The notes under the pieces: generated by a model | What the model saw: only the letters and a program-made list of their open reading frames with translations | What the model was told of the DNA's origin: nothing | Databases searched by the model: none | Origin: Primulina eburnea | Taxonomy: Eukaryota > Streptophyta > Magnoliopsida > Lamiales > Gesneriaceae | Reading direction: 5' to 3' | NCBI RefSeq assembly: GCF_022965805.1 | Contig: NC_133104.1 | Span: 42,452,682-42,516,681, forward strand | Length of the DNA stretch: 64,000 nt | Program-made: the position numbers and the translations under genes | Shown: in pieces, positions 11,980 through 25,327 of the stretch | How positions within the stretch are numbered: position 1 is the stretch's first letter | Layout: every line of letters begins with the position of its first letter

Positions 11980-13743
11980 ACCTCATTTCTGTCTTTTCAG
12001 TGGATAAGGCATGGTGACATGCAAGTAATTTAGCTTACGGATATGATGTCTCTTTTAGGTGTGTTGGCTGAGGAGCTAATTAAGCCATGGATGATGATAT
12101 AATAAAGGTTTCTCTTCGGTTTATGAGCACTAGTACATAAGTGGATGCTCTCTATCTTTGAGGCTTTGTGCTTAGTAAAAGAATTTGAATGTTAGTTTTT
12201 GTGTGGGATGATGAACTTTAATTCATAAACCGATGCTTGAATATTCCGGCCAGTGGTGTTGGATTCTTTTATCTTCTTTTTATGGTTGAAATGCAGGTGA
12301 AACTAGTTATTGTGATATGAATGAGTAGTGGGAGCATTTTAACTGCACTATGTAAATTTGAAATGTTTTTTGAGCAAAATTTTCTCCAATGTTTCAAACA
12401 CAACCGGAAATTTTCCATACGTGACCAAAAATATTAATAACAAATTTTGAAAGAATGTCTGAGAAATGTCCAAGTAAACAGATTTATTGTTTGATGTTTT
12501 TTACAAGTTTATATAATTGAGTTGTATCCATTTGATCCAAACAATATTTTTAATATAAATATAATATTTTCATGAATCGGATTATATATCCGTCTCACAG
12601 TTTTCACAAGTGAAACATCCCATAAGATTTGTCGTCTTTCTTCGGTCGGTCTCAGCAAATTGCGTGCATATTTATTTCATTTTAGGAAGCATTCATTGTA
12701 TAGTTTCCTTCCAACTCGCCCACTTGTTTTTAAATATTAATATACGTCAATCAAATATATAAAAAAAATACTTGCCACTTGTTTTACTTTTCCAAAAATT
12801 AACATTTAGTTGCCACCCAATTGCAATTTGCAAAGCATCCGCACGATGATTATTTGATCAACTTCTTTCTTTTTTTATTGATATAAATATAATTGTGATT
12901 TTAAAAATCTTTTAATTAGTTAATATTAACTTCGTATCAACTGTTCTAATCATTTTAACAAAAAAAAATTGTGAAACAATCTCACGAATCAATTTTACGA
13001 TATAAATAATATATTCAAATCACTCATAAAAAAAAAATATAGACATAATTAATTTACTTTCATTTTAATACTTTAAAAATCGTCTTCTTTAGTGGCCAAT
13101 CAATGTTTAAAATGTCATGCTCCGATGACCACATGATTTTCGCGTACAGTATTAATATCTTTATTTAAGATTGCATTTAAATTTAATTGGATCCACATTT
13201 TTAATTTTATATTCATGATTTGCCCATAAATTTTTTAAGTTTAATAGAAAAGCTAAAGAAAAAGAATGAATTAGTTCGAATTATAATTCAAGTTGGAGGC
13301 TTGATCGTTGGCATAAAAATTTATGCGAATCCAGGTCGTATTTGTGAACGGATCTATTATTGGGTCAATAAAAACTATTAATTTTTTTGAGGATAATTAT
13401 TTTTTTGTGATATAGGTAGGCGTGATTTAAAAATATGATCTGTGTGATCTCATGAGACTCATCAAAATTTATATATGAATCCATTCGATAAAATATTATC
13501 TATTATATAATAATAAAATACTATACATAAATATATTAATATATGTAACGAATGAACAAGTTTTACAATCGTGAATTAATAATTTGAACTTTTATTCTAT
13601 GATATTCTATACAAAAATTAAAAAAAAAAAAGGTAAAGTAAAATATTAGCCAGTACATAAGAATAAAATACTATACATAAATACATTAATTTATGTAAAT
13701 GTAAATGAAAACACAATCACATGTAAAAATTAGACAAAACTTA

Positions 13744-13900
13744 TGTGAGACGATCTCACGGATCGTATTTTGTGAGACGGATCTTTTATTTGGGTCATTT
13801 ATGGAAAAATATTACTTTTTATGCTAAGAGTGTTACTTTTTATTGTGAATATCGATAGGTTGACCCGTCTCACAGATAAAGATTTATGAGATCGTCTCAG
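13744..13900. mobile_element. GTGAGAC/GTCTCAC MITE copy
   Basis: One of about nine copies in the window. It starts TGTGAGACGATCTCACGG and includes GTGAGACGGATCTTTTATTT, a TATTACTTTTTATGCTAAGA core, TTGACCCGTCTCACAG and a terminal GAGATCGTCTCAG. The ends are mutually inverted. No coding capacity. Confidence 0.75.
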
Positions 13901-14312
13901 AAGAAACATACTCTAAAATTATATTTGATAATCAGTATTCATTTTTCAAAACCTATAAATACAAATAGACATACCAATATTGTTTATAAAACTTTCAAAA
14001 AAAATGTCATTTCATTTTATCTTTAAAATCCCTCAACCCAATCATTACGTTTTTTTAAGATATATTTGAGCAATTATTTTCATAATAAAAGCTTGAGAAT
14101 ATCAACATAGGTAGGAATTCGATCCGAATACTATGAATTAGGAAAAAAATACTTTATATATTAGATTTGGCATGATTCTATATTGATTGGAAATTTCGAT
14201 ATGATATTTGACATGTTTCGATAGCGATTAGTATATTTTCATCAAAATATCTATTTTTTTTCTTGCAAAGTCGTAATCACTAATCATGTATTTTTTATTG
14301 AATCAATTACGA

Positions 14313-14313
<1 letters not shown>

Positions 14314-14371
<58 letters not shown>
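14314..14371. repeat. (AT)n microsatellite
   Basis: Uninterrupted AT dinucleotide run of roughly 57 bases. Confidence 0.95.
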
Positions 14372-14378
<7 letters not shown>

Positions 14379-14896
14379 GTTTAAAGAATCAATATTAGTT
14401 TTTTTAAAAATATATATATCATAATTAAATGACGAATTTTTATTAAATTTTTATAATTATATAGTTAATTTTTTTATAATGTTTTAAAACATATTACGAA
14501 ATCGATTCAATAATAAAAATATCTGGATTAAAATTGACATTTTGTTGATTTTTTACCCGATGACTTAAAAGTCGAGGTGTAGGCGGAAAAAATGTAGGTG
14601 TACAAAAATATCAAGCCCACAGCTTCTGGAGGCTTCGTTTTTGCACTTCTCTCTTTCCAAATTGACCAGGTTCCGTGTCATGATAATCCCGCAAAGATGT
14701 GATTTTTATTACCACTTGGGCATTCTGATGCGTAGTATTATATATAATATAACATGTGCATCCTATTTAAACCGCGCAAAATCACAAGAAACTTCTGTGT
14801 TTTCGGCTGCTTGTTGACAAGGCTTCGTTGGGAGTAGGATTGGAATTCTCTTGGAGAAAGTTTCCGCAGCTGTTGTGGGTTGGGAGATTTTGAGGA

Positions 14897-17486
14897 ATGG
14901 CTGAAGGGGTAGTAGAAAAACGACGATTTTTATGCGGTTTTGGGGCTGAAGAAGGATTGCACGACGGTGGAGCTTAGGAATGCGTACAAGAAGCTTGCAC
15001 TGGTTAGCTTTGAAGCGACTTTTTCTTCTTTCGTTCTTTTTTTTGTATGTTAAAATACTAGGAAAGACAGTTTTTTGTGTTGCTCGTATGGTTATTCACT
15101 ACTGGGAGAAGGGATCCTTGAAAAAGGTGATCTTGGAATTTTTGAAAGTATCGATTTCGTTTGGATTTTGGACGGGAAAATTCGTTTTTGTTTTTTTTGC
15201 TTTTGTGTGTTATTTTTTAAGATAAAAACTTATGTGATTTGCGGCAATCATGTTTTTGGATTCTTGTTTCTCTTCGGAAATCTGAAAGCTACTTGGGGTC
15301 TAATTGGTTTAATATTGTAGAAATGGCACCCGGATCGCTGCTCCGCCTTGGGGAGTGCGAAGCATTTGGAAGATGCAAAGAAGAAATTTCAGGCCATCCA
15401 GCAAGCCTATTCTGGTGACTGCGAACTAGTTGATTATAAATATTCTCTGTTATATGTTAGTTCAAGAAATCATGAAGGGGCCAATTTTCTGCGAAGAGTT
15501 GTGTTTTTTGTACGTTGAGCAATTTTTAGGGAAAACAAAGAAAATAAATGTTTTTGTTTTTGCAGATATCATATGATATGCAAGTTTTTGTTTTTGTTTT
15601 CTTTTTTGTTGAAAACCCAATAATTTGCTGTTATATGAGTTTTAGTTGTGTGTTTCCATAGTTTATGTATGTTTTCCAGGAATTTATGAGCTACTTGTAA
15701 AATTTTCAAGTTTGTGTTTGAACATGTTAACTGATTGTTTCTATTAGCCGTCCGTACTAGAACATGATGTAAGTTCATTTATTCTGTGCGTAGTAAGACT
15801 TATGATCTGCATTGTTTGGATTTGGACAGTGCTCTCAAACAGCGACAAAAGGTTCTTGTATGACTTAGGAGTTTATGACTGCGAAGACGAAAATGACGAA
15901 AATGTAAGTCTATAATTATTGCATACTTATATGCAACCACACATTGTGTATGACCCCCTTCTGATATCATGTTTTGTGTGAGTGATCATGTTTCCAATAA
16001 GGGAACTGCAAATGATTTTAGCTTATTATAATTTTCTGTCGACTCCTGGATTGGAAGTAATAATAATCATACCTCAAGGTCCGTGAAAGATGTTTCACGG
16101 ACAGGGAAATATGAACTTATAAGAATTTAGGACATGATATGAAAATAATACACATGTACATATCTATACAACATAACCACATCATCTATGTGTATATACA
16201 TATCTAGATACATAACTCACGTTATTTCAAAACATCAAATTTTAAGAAGACGTGTACAATTGTACCTGTATTAACCATCTTTCAAATTTGAAAGCATAAC
16301 CGAACAATTCTCGTTGGCTGCCTGTGCACGTATGGCTTAGAAAAATAAAACTATAATATATAATCAGCAATTTTACATATCTATTCAACATGCCCCCGTA
16401 TACGCCATAGACATGCGTGTTCATTTTCTAATTTTAGTTTCTGAGACATGTGATGTAGTATGTCTAAATTATAATTTTTGAAGTGTCTGATGGCTTCAAG
16501 TGTGATATTGGCGTAGGCCTTTGCAAGTGGCATAAAGTTGGTGCCGGATACATACAAAAATTGCTCTTGGTGTCATATGTTGATTATGGCATGTTTTGTT
16601 TGTGCGATGTGTGCAGGGTATGGGTGACTTCTTGAGTGAAATGGTATCAATGATGAGCCAATCCAATGTGAGTGCCTGATCCTGTAGCTAATGTTGTAAT
16701 TTTCCATGCTTTTCCTCAAAAAGACCTATTTGATACATGGAACAAAATGAGGAGAGCACCTTTGGATTGCGAGTCGTGTTAAATTGAGTTGATGATTTTG
16801 TAATTTATGTTTTCATATGCTTGTGAAACTTATATATCCCCATTATATTTGCAACTTGGGAGTCCACATTTCTGACATGGGTTTTTGATCGACAATCCCG
16901 AGAAGTGCATCAAATATTCCCCCCATTTAAATCAGGATCCGCCTATGCAATAAGAACAAATTTTTTGATTGGAGTTGTGGAAACATGTTCTAATTCAGTT
17001 CTTTAATCTGTGTGGGTGACAGGACAATGGAAATGAAAGTTTTGAAGAACTGCAAGAACTCTTCTACAATATGTTTGACAGCGACATTGGCTCCTTTGGT
17101 TCTTCTTCTTCATCATCTTCTTGTTCTGCAGCCCCTCCTACATATTTTTCGTTGCCCAAACCTTCTTACAACGAGACCCATTGCAACAGAAACTTCTCTG
17201 GGATCTCAGGCAATTCAAAAGCCAAAGCTGCTAAATTCGAAGGATTCGGTGAAGGGGTAATGATATTGAGTTAATGTATCTTTCCTATCCTTCTGCTACT
17301 ATTTAGTTCACTGCATACCTTTAAATGATGAAGCTGTGCTGCATATTCAAGAAAGTCAGAACATTTATATGTGAGTGCAGGTGCAGTCGGGGGAAAGAAT
17401 GGTAGGAAGGGCCTGGAGATGACAGGAGGATTGGAAGAAAACGAAAGATTATGCCTGACCAAGACGTCTCCACCATATCTGCCTAG
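14897..17486 (+). pseudogene. J-domain (DnaJ/Hsp40) gene, frame-disrupted
   Basis: Six exons are recognisable: 14897-15002, 15321-15414, 15830-15903, 16617-16667, 17023-17256 and about 17381-17486. Exons 1 to 3 encode a J domain with DDFYAVLGLKKDCTTVELRN, then KWHPDRCSA with the HPD motif that stimulates Hsp70 ATPase, then KRFLYDLGVYD. Exon 5 gives an acidic and serine-rich region (ESFEELQELFYNMFDSDIGS). The J-domain frame is one base out of register with the ATG at 14897, and two TAG codons precede it in frame. The basic C-terminal tail also needs two one-base corrections, next to the G runs at 17389 and 17409, to reach a plausible stop at 17484. All three lesions adjoin homopolymers, so either a young pseudogene or uncorrected assembly errors fit. 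Splice sites look intact. Confidence 0.65.
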
Positions 17487-17825
17487 AAATGTGCTGCAGC
17501 TTTACTGGTTTAACGTTTGGAGATCTAACTCCGCATATGAGCTAAAAGAAACAAATCGTGGTCACACATGTTATTGAATCATTGGATTGCAATTGGGTTT
17601 TTGTTCATACAGGATTGATTTTCTCGAGGCATGTGACTGTGCGATGTTCTAACTGTTGTCACGATGTTCCGTTTCCAAGTGAATTAGTTTGTTGTTCTAT
17701 GTCAGTAAAAAATTGGAGTAGCTTTTTTATGTTCTGCGATTTGAGTATTTTTAAATCTAAATATGATATTCTTGATTTATTTATTTTTCCATTCAATAAA
17801 GAAGTACTTGTAGCTCGGAAAATGG

Positions 17826-18480
17826 CTACCGTAAACATGGAAAGGCCCCGTTGGATTTGCCTTGTTCAACATGTGATTGCCTTACCCGGGGTGGTTCATC
17901 GATTTTTAAACCTTGATAAACAGCGGGGGCGGCAGCATAAGAGGACATTTGAATGGGAGATGCCATTTCCTTTAAACATCTAAAATAAGATAAAACAATG
18001 CAGCATGTTCCTACCATGTTTCGTGACGTGTGTCCAAGAATATTGAAGTGGAGAAAAAGATAAACATTCTCTGGATACCTGTAAGATGACAAGTGGAAGC
18101 TGCGACATACAAGGTGGAAATGAAATGAGTCGAGCACATCTAATGATGTAACGTCCGCAAGCCTTTAACTTGATGGAAGCTGTTCATTTAACTCGAGTAA
18201 GCTACGATATAGATCGTTTTCTTGACAAGCAAATTAGTTCATTTCTCTTCAACCTTTTCAAAATGTTTTCTATGCTTGTCTGTGAGCTGGCTTGCCAAAA
18301 CTATAGCAACAGTCTTTTGTGAATGGCTGAATGCATCTACCAATCGCGACTCAAATACTCTCTCTTTCTTTGAAACCAACTGCTCCATTGCTAAGCATTG
18401 TGCATCTGCTTCAAAATCAATAATAGATTGTGAAATGCTCAAAGAATTCCTCGCTACGACAAGCCTTTTAATTGCTTAAT
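17826..18480 (-). pseudogene. Unidentified minus-strand gene remnant
   Basis: Two coding-like segments lie convergent to the J-domain gene. The 3' exon (17826-17979, minus) reads CLKEMASPIQMSSYAAAPAV, then YQGLKIDEPPRVRQ, to a stop. It joins in phase across a GT-AG intron (17980 to about 18079) to an upstream segment reading RLADVTSLDVLDSFHFHLV. Further upstream are LYRSLLELNEQLPSS and, in another frame, SIIDFEADAQCLAMEQLVSK followed by a helical stretch with SQKTVAIVLASQLTDKHRKH. One TAA and at least one frameshift separate these parts, so the gene is broken here. I do not recognise the family and propose no function. The 5' end is undetermined. Confidence 0.45.
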
Positions 18481-18501
18481 CGATCATTGTTTGTTAAATT
18501 T

Positions 18502-21500
18502 ATGGCAGATCATACATCTGAGATTATAAATTCGCCAATGTATACACCTGAGAGGCGACATTACACTACTCCCGATAGGTCCCAGTATCTGTCTAGGTCA
18601 TTTTCTAGCTGTACCTCCAACCATTTTTCTCAGTATCTGACGCCTCACAAGCTGAGAAATCCCACTCCTACCAGCCCCTTTGCATCTGATAATGATAGGT
18701 CTTGGCAAGGGGAGCTTTCATGGCAGTTCAAGCCAACCGGATGGCAGGAAAATCAAAATCTTGGAGCAGCACTTAGTCCATGGACAGCAAGTGCTGATGC
18801 CACTCCATCCAGTGCTCGTAGCAGGATATTCAGGAGATCTGCCAATGACTATTATCTTCCACGTACGGTGGCTTTCAAAGATTCACCAATCCCTACTACA
18901 ATAGCCCTCACTCGAGCTATGATCGATTGCAATCAGGAAGGTTTGAGCCTCATAATTATGTTGGAACAGATAACAAAAGCCCATTTCTTGAGAGTAATCA
19001 CTCTTCTGACTTGCGTACCAGTCCCTGTAAAAGCACAATCTTGTCAAATGTCAATGAAGTGAGCGATAAAAGTGGCCCTTTGGCTGATAAAGATGAATTA
19101 AGCATGACTGATTATGGCAGCACCCCACCAAATAATGATCCAAGATGGTTTTATGTATCACATGCTTACGATGATGAAAATAATGATGATGATCAACAAT
19201 CAAATTACCAGGAAATGTCAAAGATACATCATGGTCATGATCATTTTCACAACAGGTTGCCTTATTATAGCCATGGCCATGAAGGGTACTATGATAATGG
19301 GTCTGAGACTTCAATCAGAAGTCAGCAATCGGGGAAGAGAATGATGAAGAAGATGAACCTATGGCACCAAGATCAGTAGGCCTATTTAGCTTGTTTAGAT
19401 ATTCAACAAAGCTGGACCTCATTCTCATTGTTGTGGGATGCTTAGGAGCATTCATTACTGGAGGATCTCTTCCATGGTATTCTTATCTTTTTGGAAACAT
19501 TGTCAATGAACTTGCCAGAGGACAAGAAAACGACAGGCATCAGATGATGAGAGATGTGCCGAAGGTATGCACTTGCAAATATTTCAATAGAGTACTCGAA
19601 CAAAATTTCAGGATGTTGCTTTGAGAATTTAATAAATTTTAAAATCAATCTAAAGAATTCAGGATTAATGATGATTGGAATGTTTAAAGGCTTTCAGATA
19701 TGTCTGCTTATGACTGGATTGGCAGCATTTGTTGTGATGGGAGCTTATTTTGGTCAACAGTACACATGATTTCCTTTCCTTCCCCCCTTAATCATAAATC
19801 TCAAGATTCTGCATGTGCATTTCAGTAAATGACACTTTTACTGTGGCAGAGATTACATGCTGGCGAATGGTGAGAGAAAGATCAGCACACAGAATAAGAA
19901 CTGAATATCTTAGAGCAATTCTACGCCAGGACATGGAATTTTTTGACACAAAGATCAGTACTGGTGATATCATGCATGGAATTTCAAGTGATGTTGCACA
20001 AATACAAGAAGTGATGACGGAGAAGGTCGATACATGTTATGCTATAGTCCCTTTTCAGTGTTTCCATATTCTTAAAGTTGAAACAAGTCTTAACGTATGA
20101 TAAATAAATTTGTAAATCAGATGGCACATTTTGTTCACCATACATTTACCTTCATCTGCGGCTATGTGGTCGGTTTCATGCGATCATGGAAAGTTTCCCT
20201 GGCAGTGTTTGCTGTGACCCCACTAACAATGGCTTGTGGCATCACCTACAAGGCAGTATATGGCAGCTTAAACGCAAAAGAAGAGGTATAATGAGCATAG
20301 CATAACAAACATCTCGCATCGGATTCACTGAATTCCTGACCAAAATCTTTTCTTTAATAAAGGCGTCTTACAGGAAAGCTGGAAGTACCGCAGAACAAGG
20401 CTTAAGTTGTATCAGAACTGTGCTTTCTTTTGTAGCAGAGGATGCTTTGGCAGAAAAGTATTCCAATTTTCTAGAGAGATCAGTGCCACTGGGAGCAAAA
20501 ATTGTTTTCGCAAAAGGTGCGGGGATCGGGATTATCTATCTTGTCACTTATGCGACATGGGCTTTGGCATTCTGGTATGGCTCGATTTTGGTTGCAAAAG
20601 GGCAACTCTCTGGTGGTGCGGCTATTGCATGTTTCTTTGGTGTAAATGTTGGGGGCAGGTAAAAATTCAGCTATTCTTCCCCAAGATGCTCAAGATATGA
20701 ATGTTTTCTCAAGTTCAGTAGTCAAGTGTATTTTTTGAATCGAATACAAAAGAAAAAATTCACGATGTTTGAATTTATACTATTGTTATATAAGAAAAGC
20801 ATTCACGTCACATATGACCGGGGATTGGCTCTGGCACTGTCGTATTTAGTTCAATTTTCACAAGGAACCGTAGCAGCTAGCCGAGTGTTTGAAGTTATTG
20901 ATCGGATCCCAGACGTTGATCCTTATAGTTCCCATGGATTTAAACCGTCAAATATTTGTGGGACTATTGAATTCAGAGATGTATCTTTTGCTTACCCTTC
21001 TCGTCCAACTATCCAAATTCTACAGTCATTAAACCTAGTAGTCCATGCATCAAAGACTCTAGCATCAGTTGGTACCAGTGCAGCTGGAAAATCCACCATT
21101 TTAGCTCTCATAGAGAGGTATATATATGATCCAAACCAGGGTAAAATTCCTGTCTTTTTATTTCCTAAATGCTGATATTTGCAACCTCGAGAATCCTAAA
21201 AACCCCCACTAAATCTGACCAGTCGTGATTCAAATTTTCAGGCTTTATTACCTTATATGTTTATGATCTAAGTGAAATGGTTAAGAAATCAAATAAGTAT
21301 GGTTGGTCAAGAACCAGTTCTGTTTGCAACAACCATACTTGAGAATGTAATCACGGGGAAGAAAAATGCCACCAAGAAAGAGGCCATTAGAGCCTGTATG
21401 GCAGCAAATGCTCATGATTTCATCAGTAACCTTCCACAAGGCTATGATACCAAGGTTAACATCTAATATATATTTAGCTCGTGTATCATTCATATGTGAA

Positions 21501-23630
21501 ATTTTTCTGTAACTATGCTCAAAACTTGTGTTTGCAAACTGGGGATAGAGGAACACTGCTTTCCAGAGGTCAAAAACAGCGTATAGCACTTGCTCGAGAT
21601 ATGATAAATGATCCAGCGATCCTCCTTTTGGATGAAGCCACGAGTGCCTTAGATCCCGAGGCTGAATTTCTCGTTCAACAGGCTATTGATACGATATCCA
21701 GGGGTAGAACAACCATAATTATAGCTCATAGGCTAGCTACTGTAAAAAATGCCGACACTGTTGTGGTACTTGATTGCAGATCAGTTGTTGAGATTGGTGA
21801 TCATCGTCAGCTCATGGAAAAAGCTGGATTTTATTCTGATGTGCAGAAGTTGAAGAGAGATGCTGGGTACCTATGTTTGGTACTGGTTGGACTAGGATTT
21901 GGTTGTATAACCTTTATGACAGGGCAACAAGGTTTTTGTGGTTGGGCTGGAACAAAGCTCGCTAAAAGATTAAGAAATATGTTGTTCAAAGCTTTACTGA
22001 GACAAGAACCAAGTTGGTTTGATTTCGATGAGAATTCAACTGGAATTTTTGAGTCAAGACTCTCATTAGATTGTGTTAGCTTTCGGTCAGTTCTTGGTGA
22101 CCGTTTTTCCGGATTGGTAATGGGGTTGAGCTCAGCAGCTGTTGGACTTGGCATCTCCTTTTTTCTTGAATGGAGACTAACTTTACTGGCTGCTGCTCTT
22201 ACACCTCTGACACTTGGAGCTAGCTATTTAAACTTGATCATCAGCATTGGACCAAAATTAGACAACACCTTATGCCAGGGCTAGCAATATAGCTGCAGGA
22301 GCAGTGTCAAACATAAGAACTGTAGCCACATTTGGAAGACAGGAATGCCTAGTTCTATCCTTCGATCAATCTTTATCTGAGCCTAACAGAATTTCGGTCA
22401 AAAAGTCACAAAATTTTGGATTAATCCTCGGATTTGCTCAAGGTGCCATGTACGGAGCTTATACTTTAACTCTCTATTTTGGTGCCTATCTTGTAAAACA
22501 AGGGCAGACAAATTTTGGGGTGGTGTACAAGATTTTCTTGATACTCGTTCTAAGCTCATTTTCTGTTGGACAACTAGCTGGCCTCGCACCAGACACTTCC
22601 ATGGCCGCAACTGCAATACCTGCAGTTTTTGCCATCCTCAACCGTAGGCCTGCAATAGGTGGTGATTGCAAGAAAAGCAGGAAGTTTAAAAGCTCCAAGG
22701 TGTTTGATATTGAGTTCAAGAAGGTAACATTTGCATATCCAGCTAGGCCAAGTGCTACTGTTTTAAGAGATTTTAGTCTAAAGATAAAAGGTGGGAAGAT
22801 GGTGGCTCTTCTGGGAGGAAGTGGATCAGGAAAATCAACGGTTTACGGATGATTAAGAGATTTTATGATCCAATAAGTGGGAAAATTTTGATGGGAGATT
22901 TTGATTTGAGGGAGCTTAATTTGAAGTGGTTGAGAAGGAGATAGCTTTAGTTGATCAGGAGCCGGCACTTTTTGCTGGTAGTATAGGAGAGAACATTGCA
23001 TTTGCGAATCCAAATGCTTCATGGGTTGAGATTGAGGCAGCTGCAAAAGAAGCTTATATACACAATTTCATATGTAGCCTTCCTAAAGGATATGAAACAG
23101 AGGTAAGTATGATACTTGCATTAGAGCTCTCTTTTAGCCCACATACAATTTAGAGGTGCCGAAGTTTTCTTGATTGATAGGCTGAAAGTTCGATAAGAGG
23201 CACACCGAGAAAACTTGAAATATGAGATGTTCTATGTCATATTTTCTATAAACTAATTAGATTCTTCTCATTTTGCTTTAGGTTGGTGAGAATGGAGTAC
23301 AGCTATCAAGTGGACAAAAGCAGAGGGTAGCAATAGCAAGGTTTATACTGAAGAAAGCAAAAGTACTGCTACTAGATGAAGCAAGCAGTGCTTTGGACTT
23401 GGAATCAGAAAAACAGGTCCAAAACGCACTCAGAAAGGCGTCGCAAGCTGCCACCACCATTATGGTGGCTCACCGTCTGTCAACTATCAGAGACGCTGAT
23501 TTCATTGCTGTCATGAGAGATGGTGTGGTGGCTGAATATGGAGATCATGACACGCTAATAGCCGCACAACTAGGTGGCAATATATTCTAATATGGTTCGA
23601 GTGGAAGCGGAAGCATTGGCATTTTCTTGA
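18502..23630 (+). pseudogene. ABCB (MDR/P-glycoprotein) transporter pseudogene
   Basis: Remains of a full-size ABC transporter, TMD1-NBD1-TMD2-NBD2, preceded by a Ser-rich N-terminal extension starting at 18502. NBD1 keeps Walker A (GTSAAGKST, about 21070), Walker B ([13 protein letters not shown]) and the H-loop (IIAHRLA). NBD2 keeps [22 protein letters not shown] and VAHRLST. The signature motifs are LSRGQ and LSSGQ instead of LSGGQ. Lesions seen by comparison with the ABCB pattern: frameshifts near 18889, 19333, 22271, 22846, 22941 and 23578; loss of AG at the acceptors before 20821 (CCG) and 21538 (CAA); a deletion of about 11 bp near 21271; and loss of roughly 100 residues of linker and first TMD2 helices near 21860. 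The ancestral stop is probably at 23628. Functional full-size ABCBs export auxin or other compounds at the plasma membrane; this copy cannot encode one. Confidence 0.85.
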
Positions 23631-25327
23631 TGACTTTGCCTACGTACTCGAAGCAATCAATATGAGACATTAGTTTGACACCAAACATGTAGGGAAAGAA
23701 CTGATTAAGGTCCCCTACTAACTTATAAGTGAATCAAGTTGAATAGAGATTATAATTTGTTCTCATTTTAGATCATGTTTCGATCGCTTTACAAATGACG
23801 TTTCCACGAAAACTCATCCAAGTCTTGTTATATCCATGAAATAGTTTAGCAATACAAAATGGTCATTCGATATGAATCGTGAAAAACTTGGACATACTGA
23901 AGAAAATTATACCAACTTGGAATCTCCATCCCTTAACGCATTGCATGCCCAGCAGTTTGATTCTTGGTCGCCGTGTAGTCATTACATTGTGCAAAAAAGG
24001 TAATTGTAATTATTTATTCAAGTATTAAATAAGACGGTAATATTAAAATTAAGAGATGGTTTTGGACAATTCGTTTTTCGATGAAAATTCTAAAACACAT
24101 TAAATTCTCTAAAAATAATAATAAATTAATATTTTTTTATTTTTTAAAAATCAAATATATTTAACTTCGATGTTAAAATAACTCAAACACGTGCGATATT
24201 TGTTAGGAGTTTGATGTTTGATTTTTAGAAACACGAGATTTGAAACAATATCAATCTTACATAAGGTTTTTTTGTCTTTTTAAAAAAATTATATTAAAGG
24301 GCCTTTGATACAAATTGCCCCAAGAGGAAATCATAGGATAAAGAGCATAAATGGGTTAAGACTATGTTTAGACGAAATTGTATAAGATAAAATATATTAT
24401 AATTATTTAAATGTTGAGTAGGACATAGAATAATATTTAATAAATAATAATACATTTATGTAATTGATTAAATTTGATATAATTTTATTTTTTTCAATAA
24501 TTAATGTATACGAAATAAAAACAGAAATGAAAATAATGTCACAATTTTAAATTAAATGATTTAATTGACAGATAAGATAAGTAATCATTACATAAAATGC
24601 AATAAAACAAGTTATGGTATTGGAAAATCCAATCCATCTTACCAAACACAGCCTAAAAATATCAAAGATTCACATTAATTCAATAAAGGTTACGTTTTTC
24701 AAATTAAAGTGGTACCATAACCAACGAGTAGCAACTGTGAAACAAATTTCATATCCATTCCAAATATTCAAGCACCGCTGAAGTAGCTATCCATAAGAAA
24801 AGAAAAAAAACGTGGTCATTGCAGTTCCAGACTGAACAAAACCAACACATTATTATTGGAAGAATCAAAGGAATCCCAGTGACAGACATAATAGGTTAGG
24901 AGAACCATTTTTTGTAGAAATCACGAGTGGAGTGAAAAAAGCAAATAGATGATACTAACATGTATCATACGCCACAAAAATAAAAGGAGTCATCGTATCC
25001 CTCAAAGAAGACACTAGTCATTCCTACACTGTTACTTACACGGGACATCTGAAAAGTCAAACAGATGATAAAATTAAGCTATCATTGCTATCATTCGCAA
25101 AGGGGAAAAAATGAAGCCATGATATTCCTCAAAGAAGACACTAATCATTCCCACACGAAAGCAGAAAAGCATACATCAAAGTATACAAATACATGAAACA
25201 AGCATACATACGTCTGGCGTTGGGAATCCACCCCAAAACAAATATATAACAAAACATCCTAAAAAGTTAGAAACTCTAACATGCGGAGGCACACAGTGTG
25301 TATGTCCAAATATCAAATCTTGATAAA
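23631..25327. other. Intergenic between convergent genes
   Basis: AT-rich DNA with no supported gene. The last 500 bases or so are probably the 3' UTR of the minus-strand UBP1-type gene. A similar string (TCCTCAAAGAAGACACTA-like) occurs twice, near 25000 and 25125, suggesting a local duplication. Confidence 0.4.

Larger units (their letters stand above)
11980..14896. other. Intergenic AT-rich DNA
   Basis: Contains the 3' UTR of the ERF gene, scattered GTCTCAC-type MITE fragments (for example near 12585 and 12970), one clear MITE at 13744-13900, and an AT microsatellite at 14314. No gene is supported between 12.3 and 14.89 kb. Confidence 0.5.
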
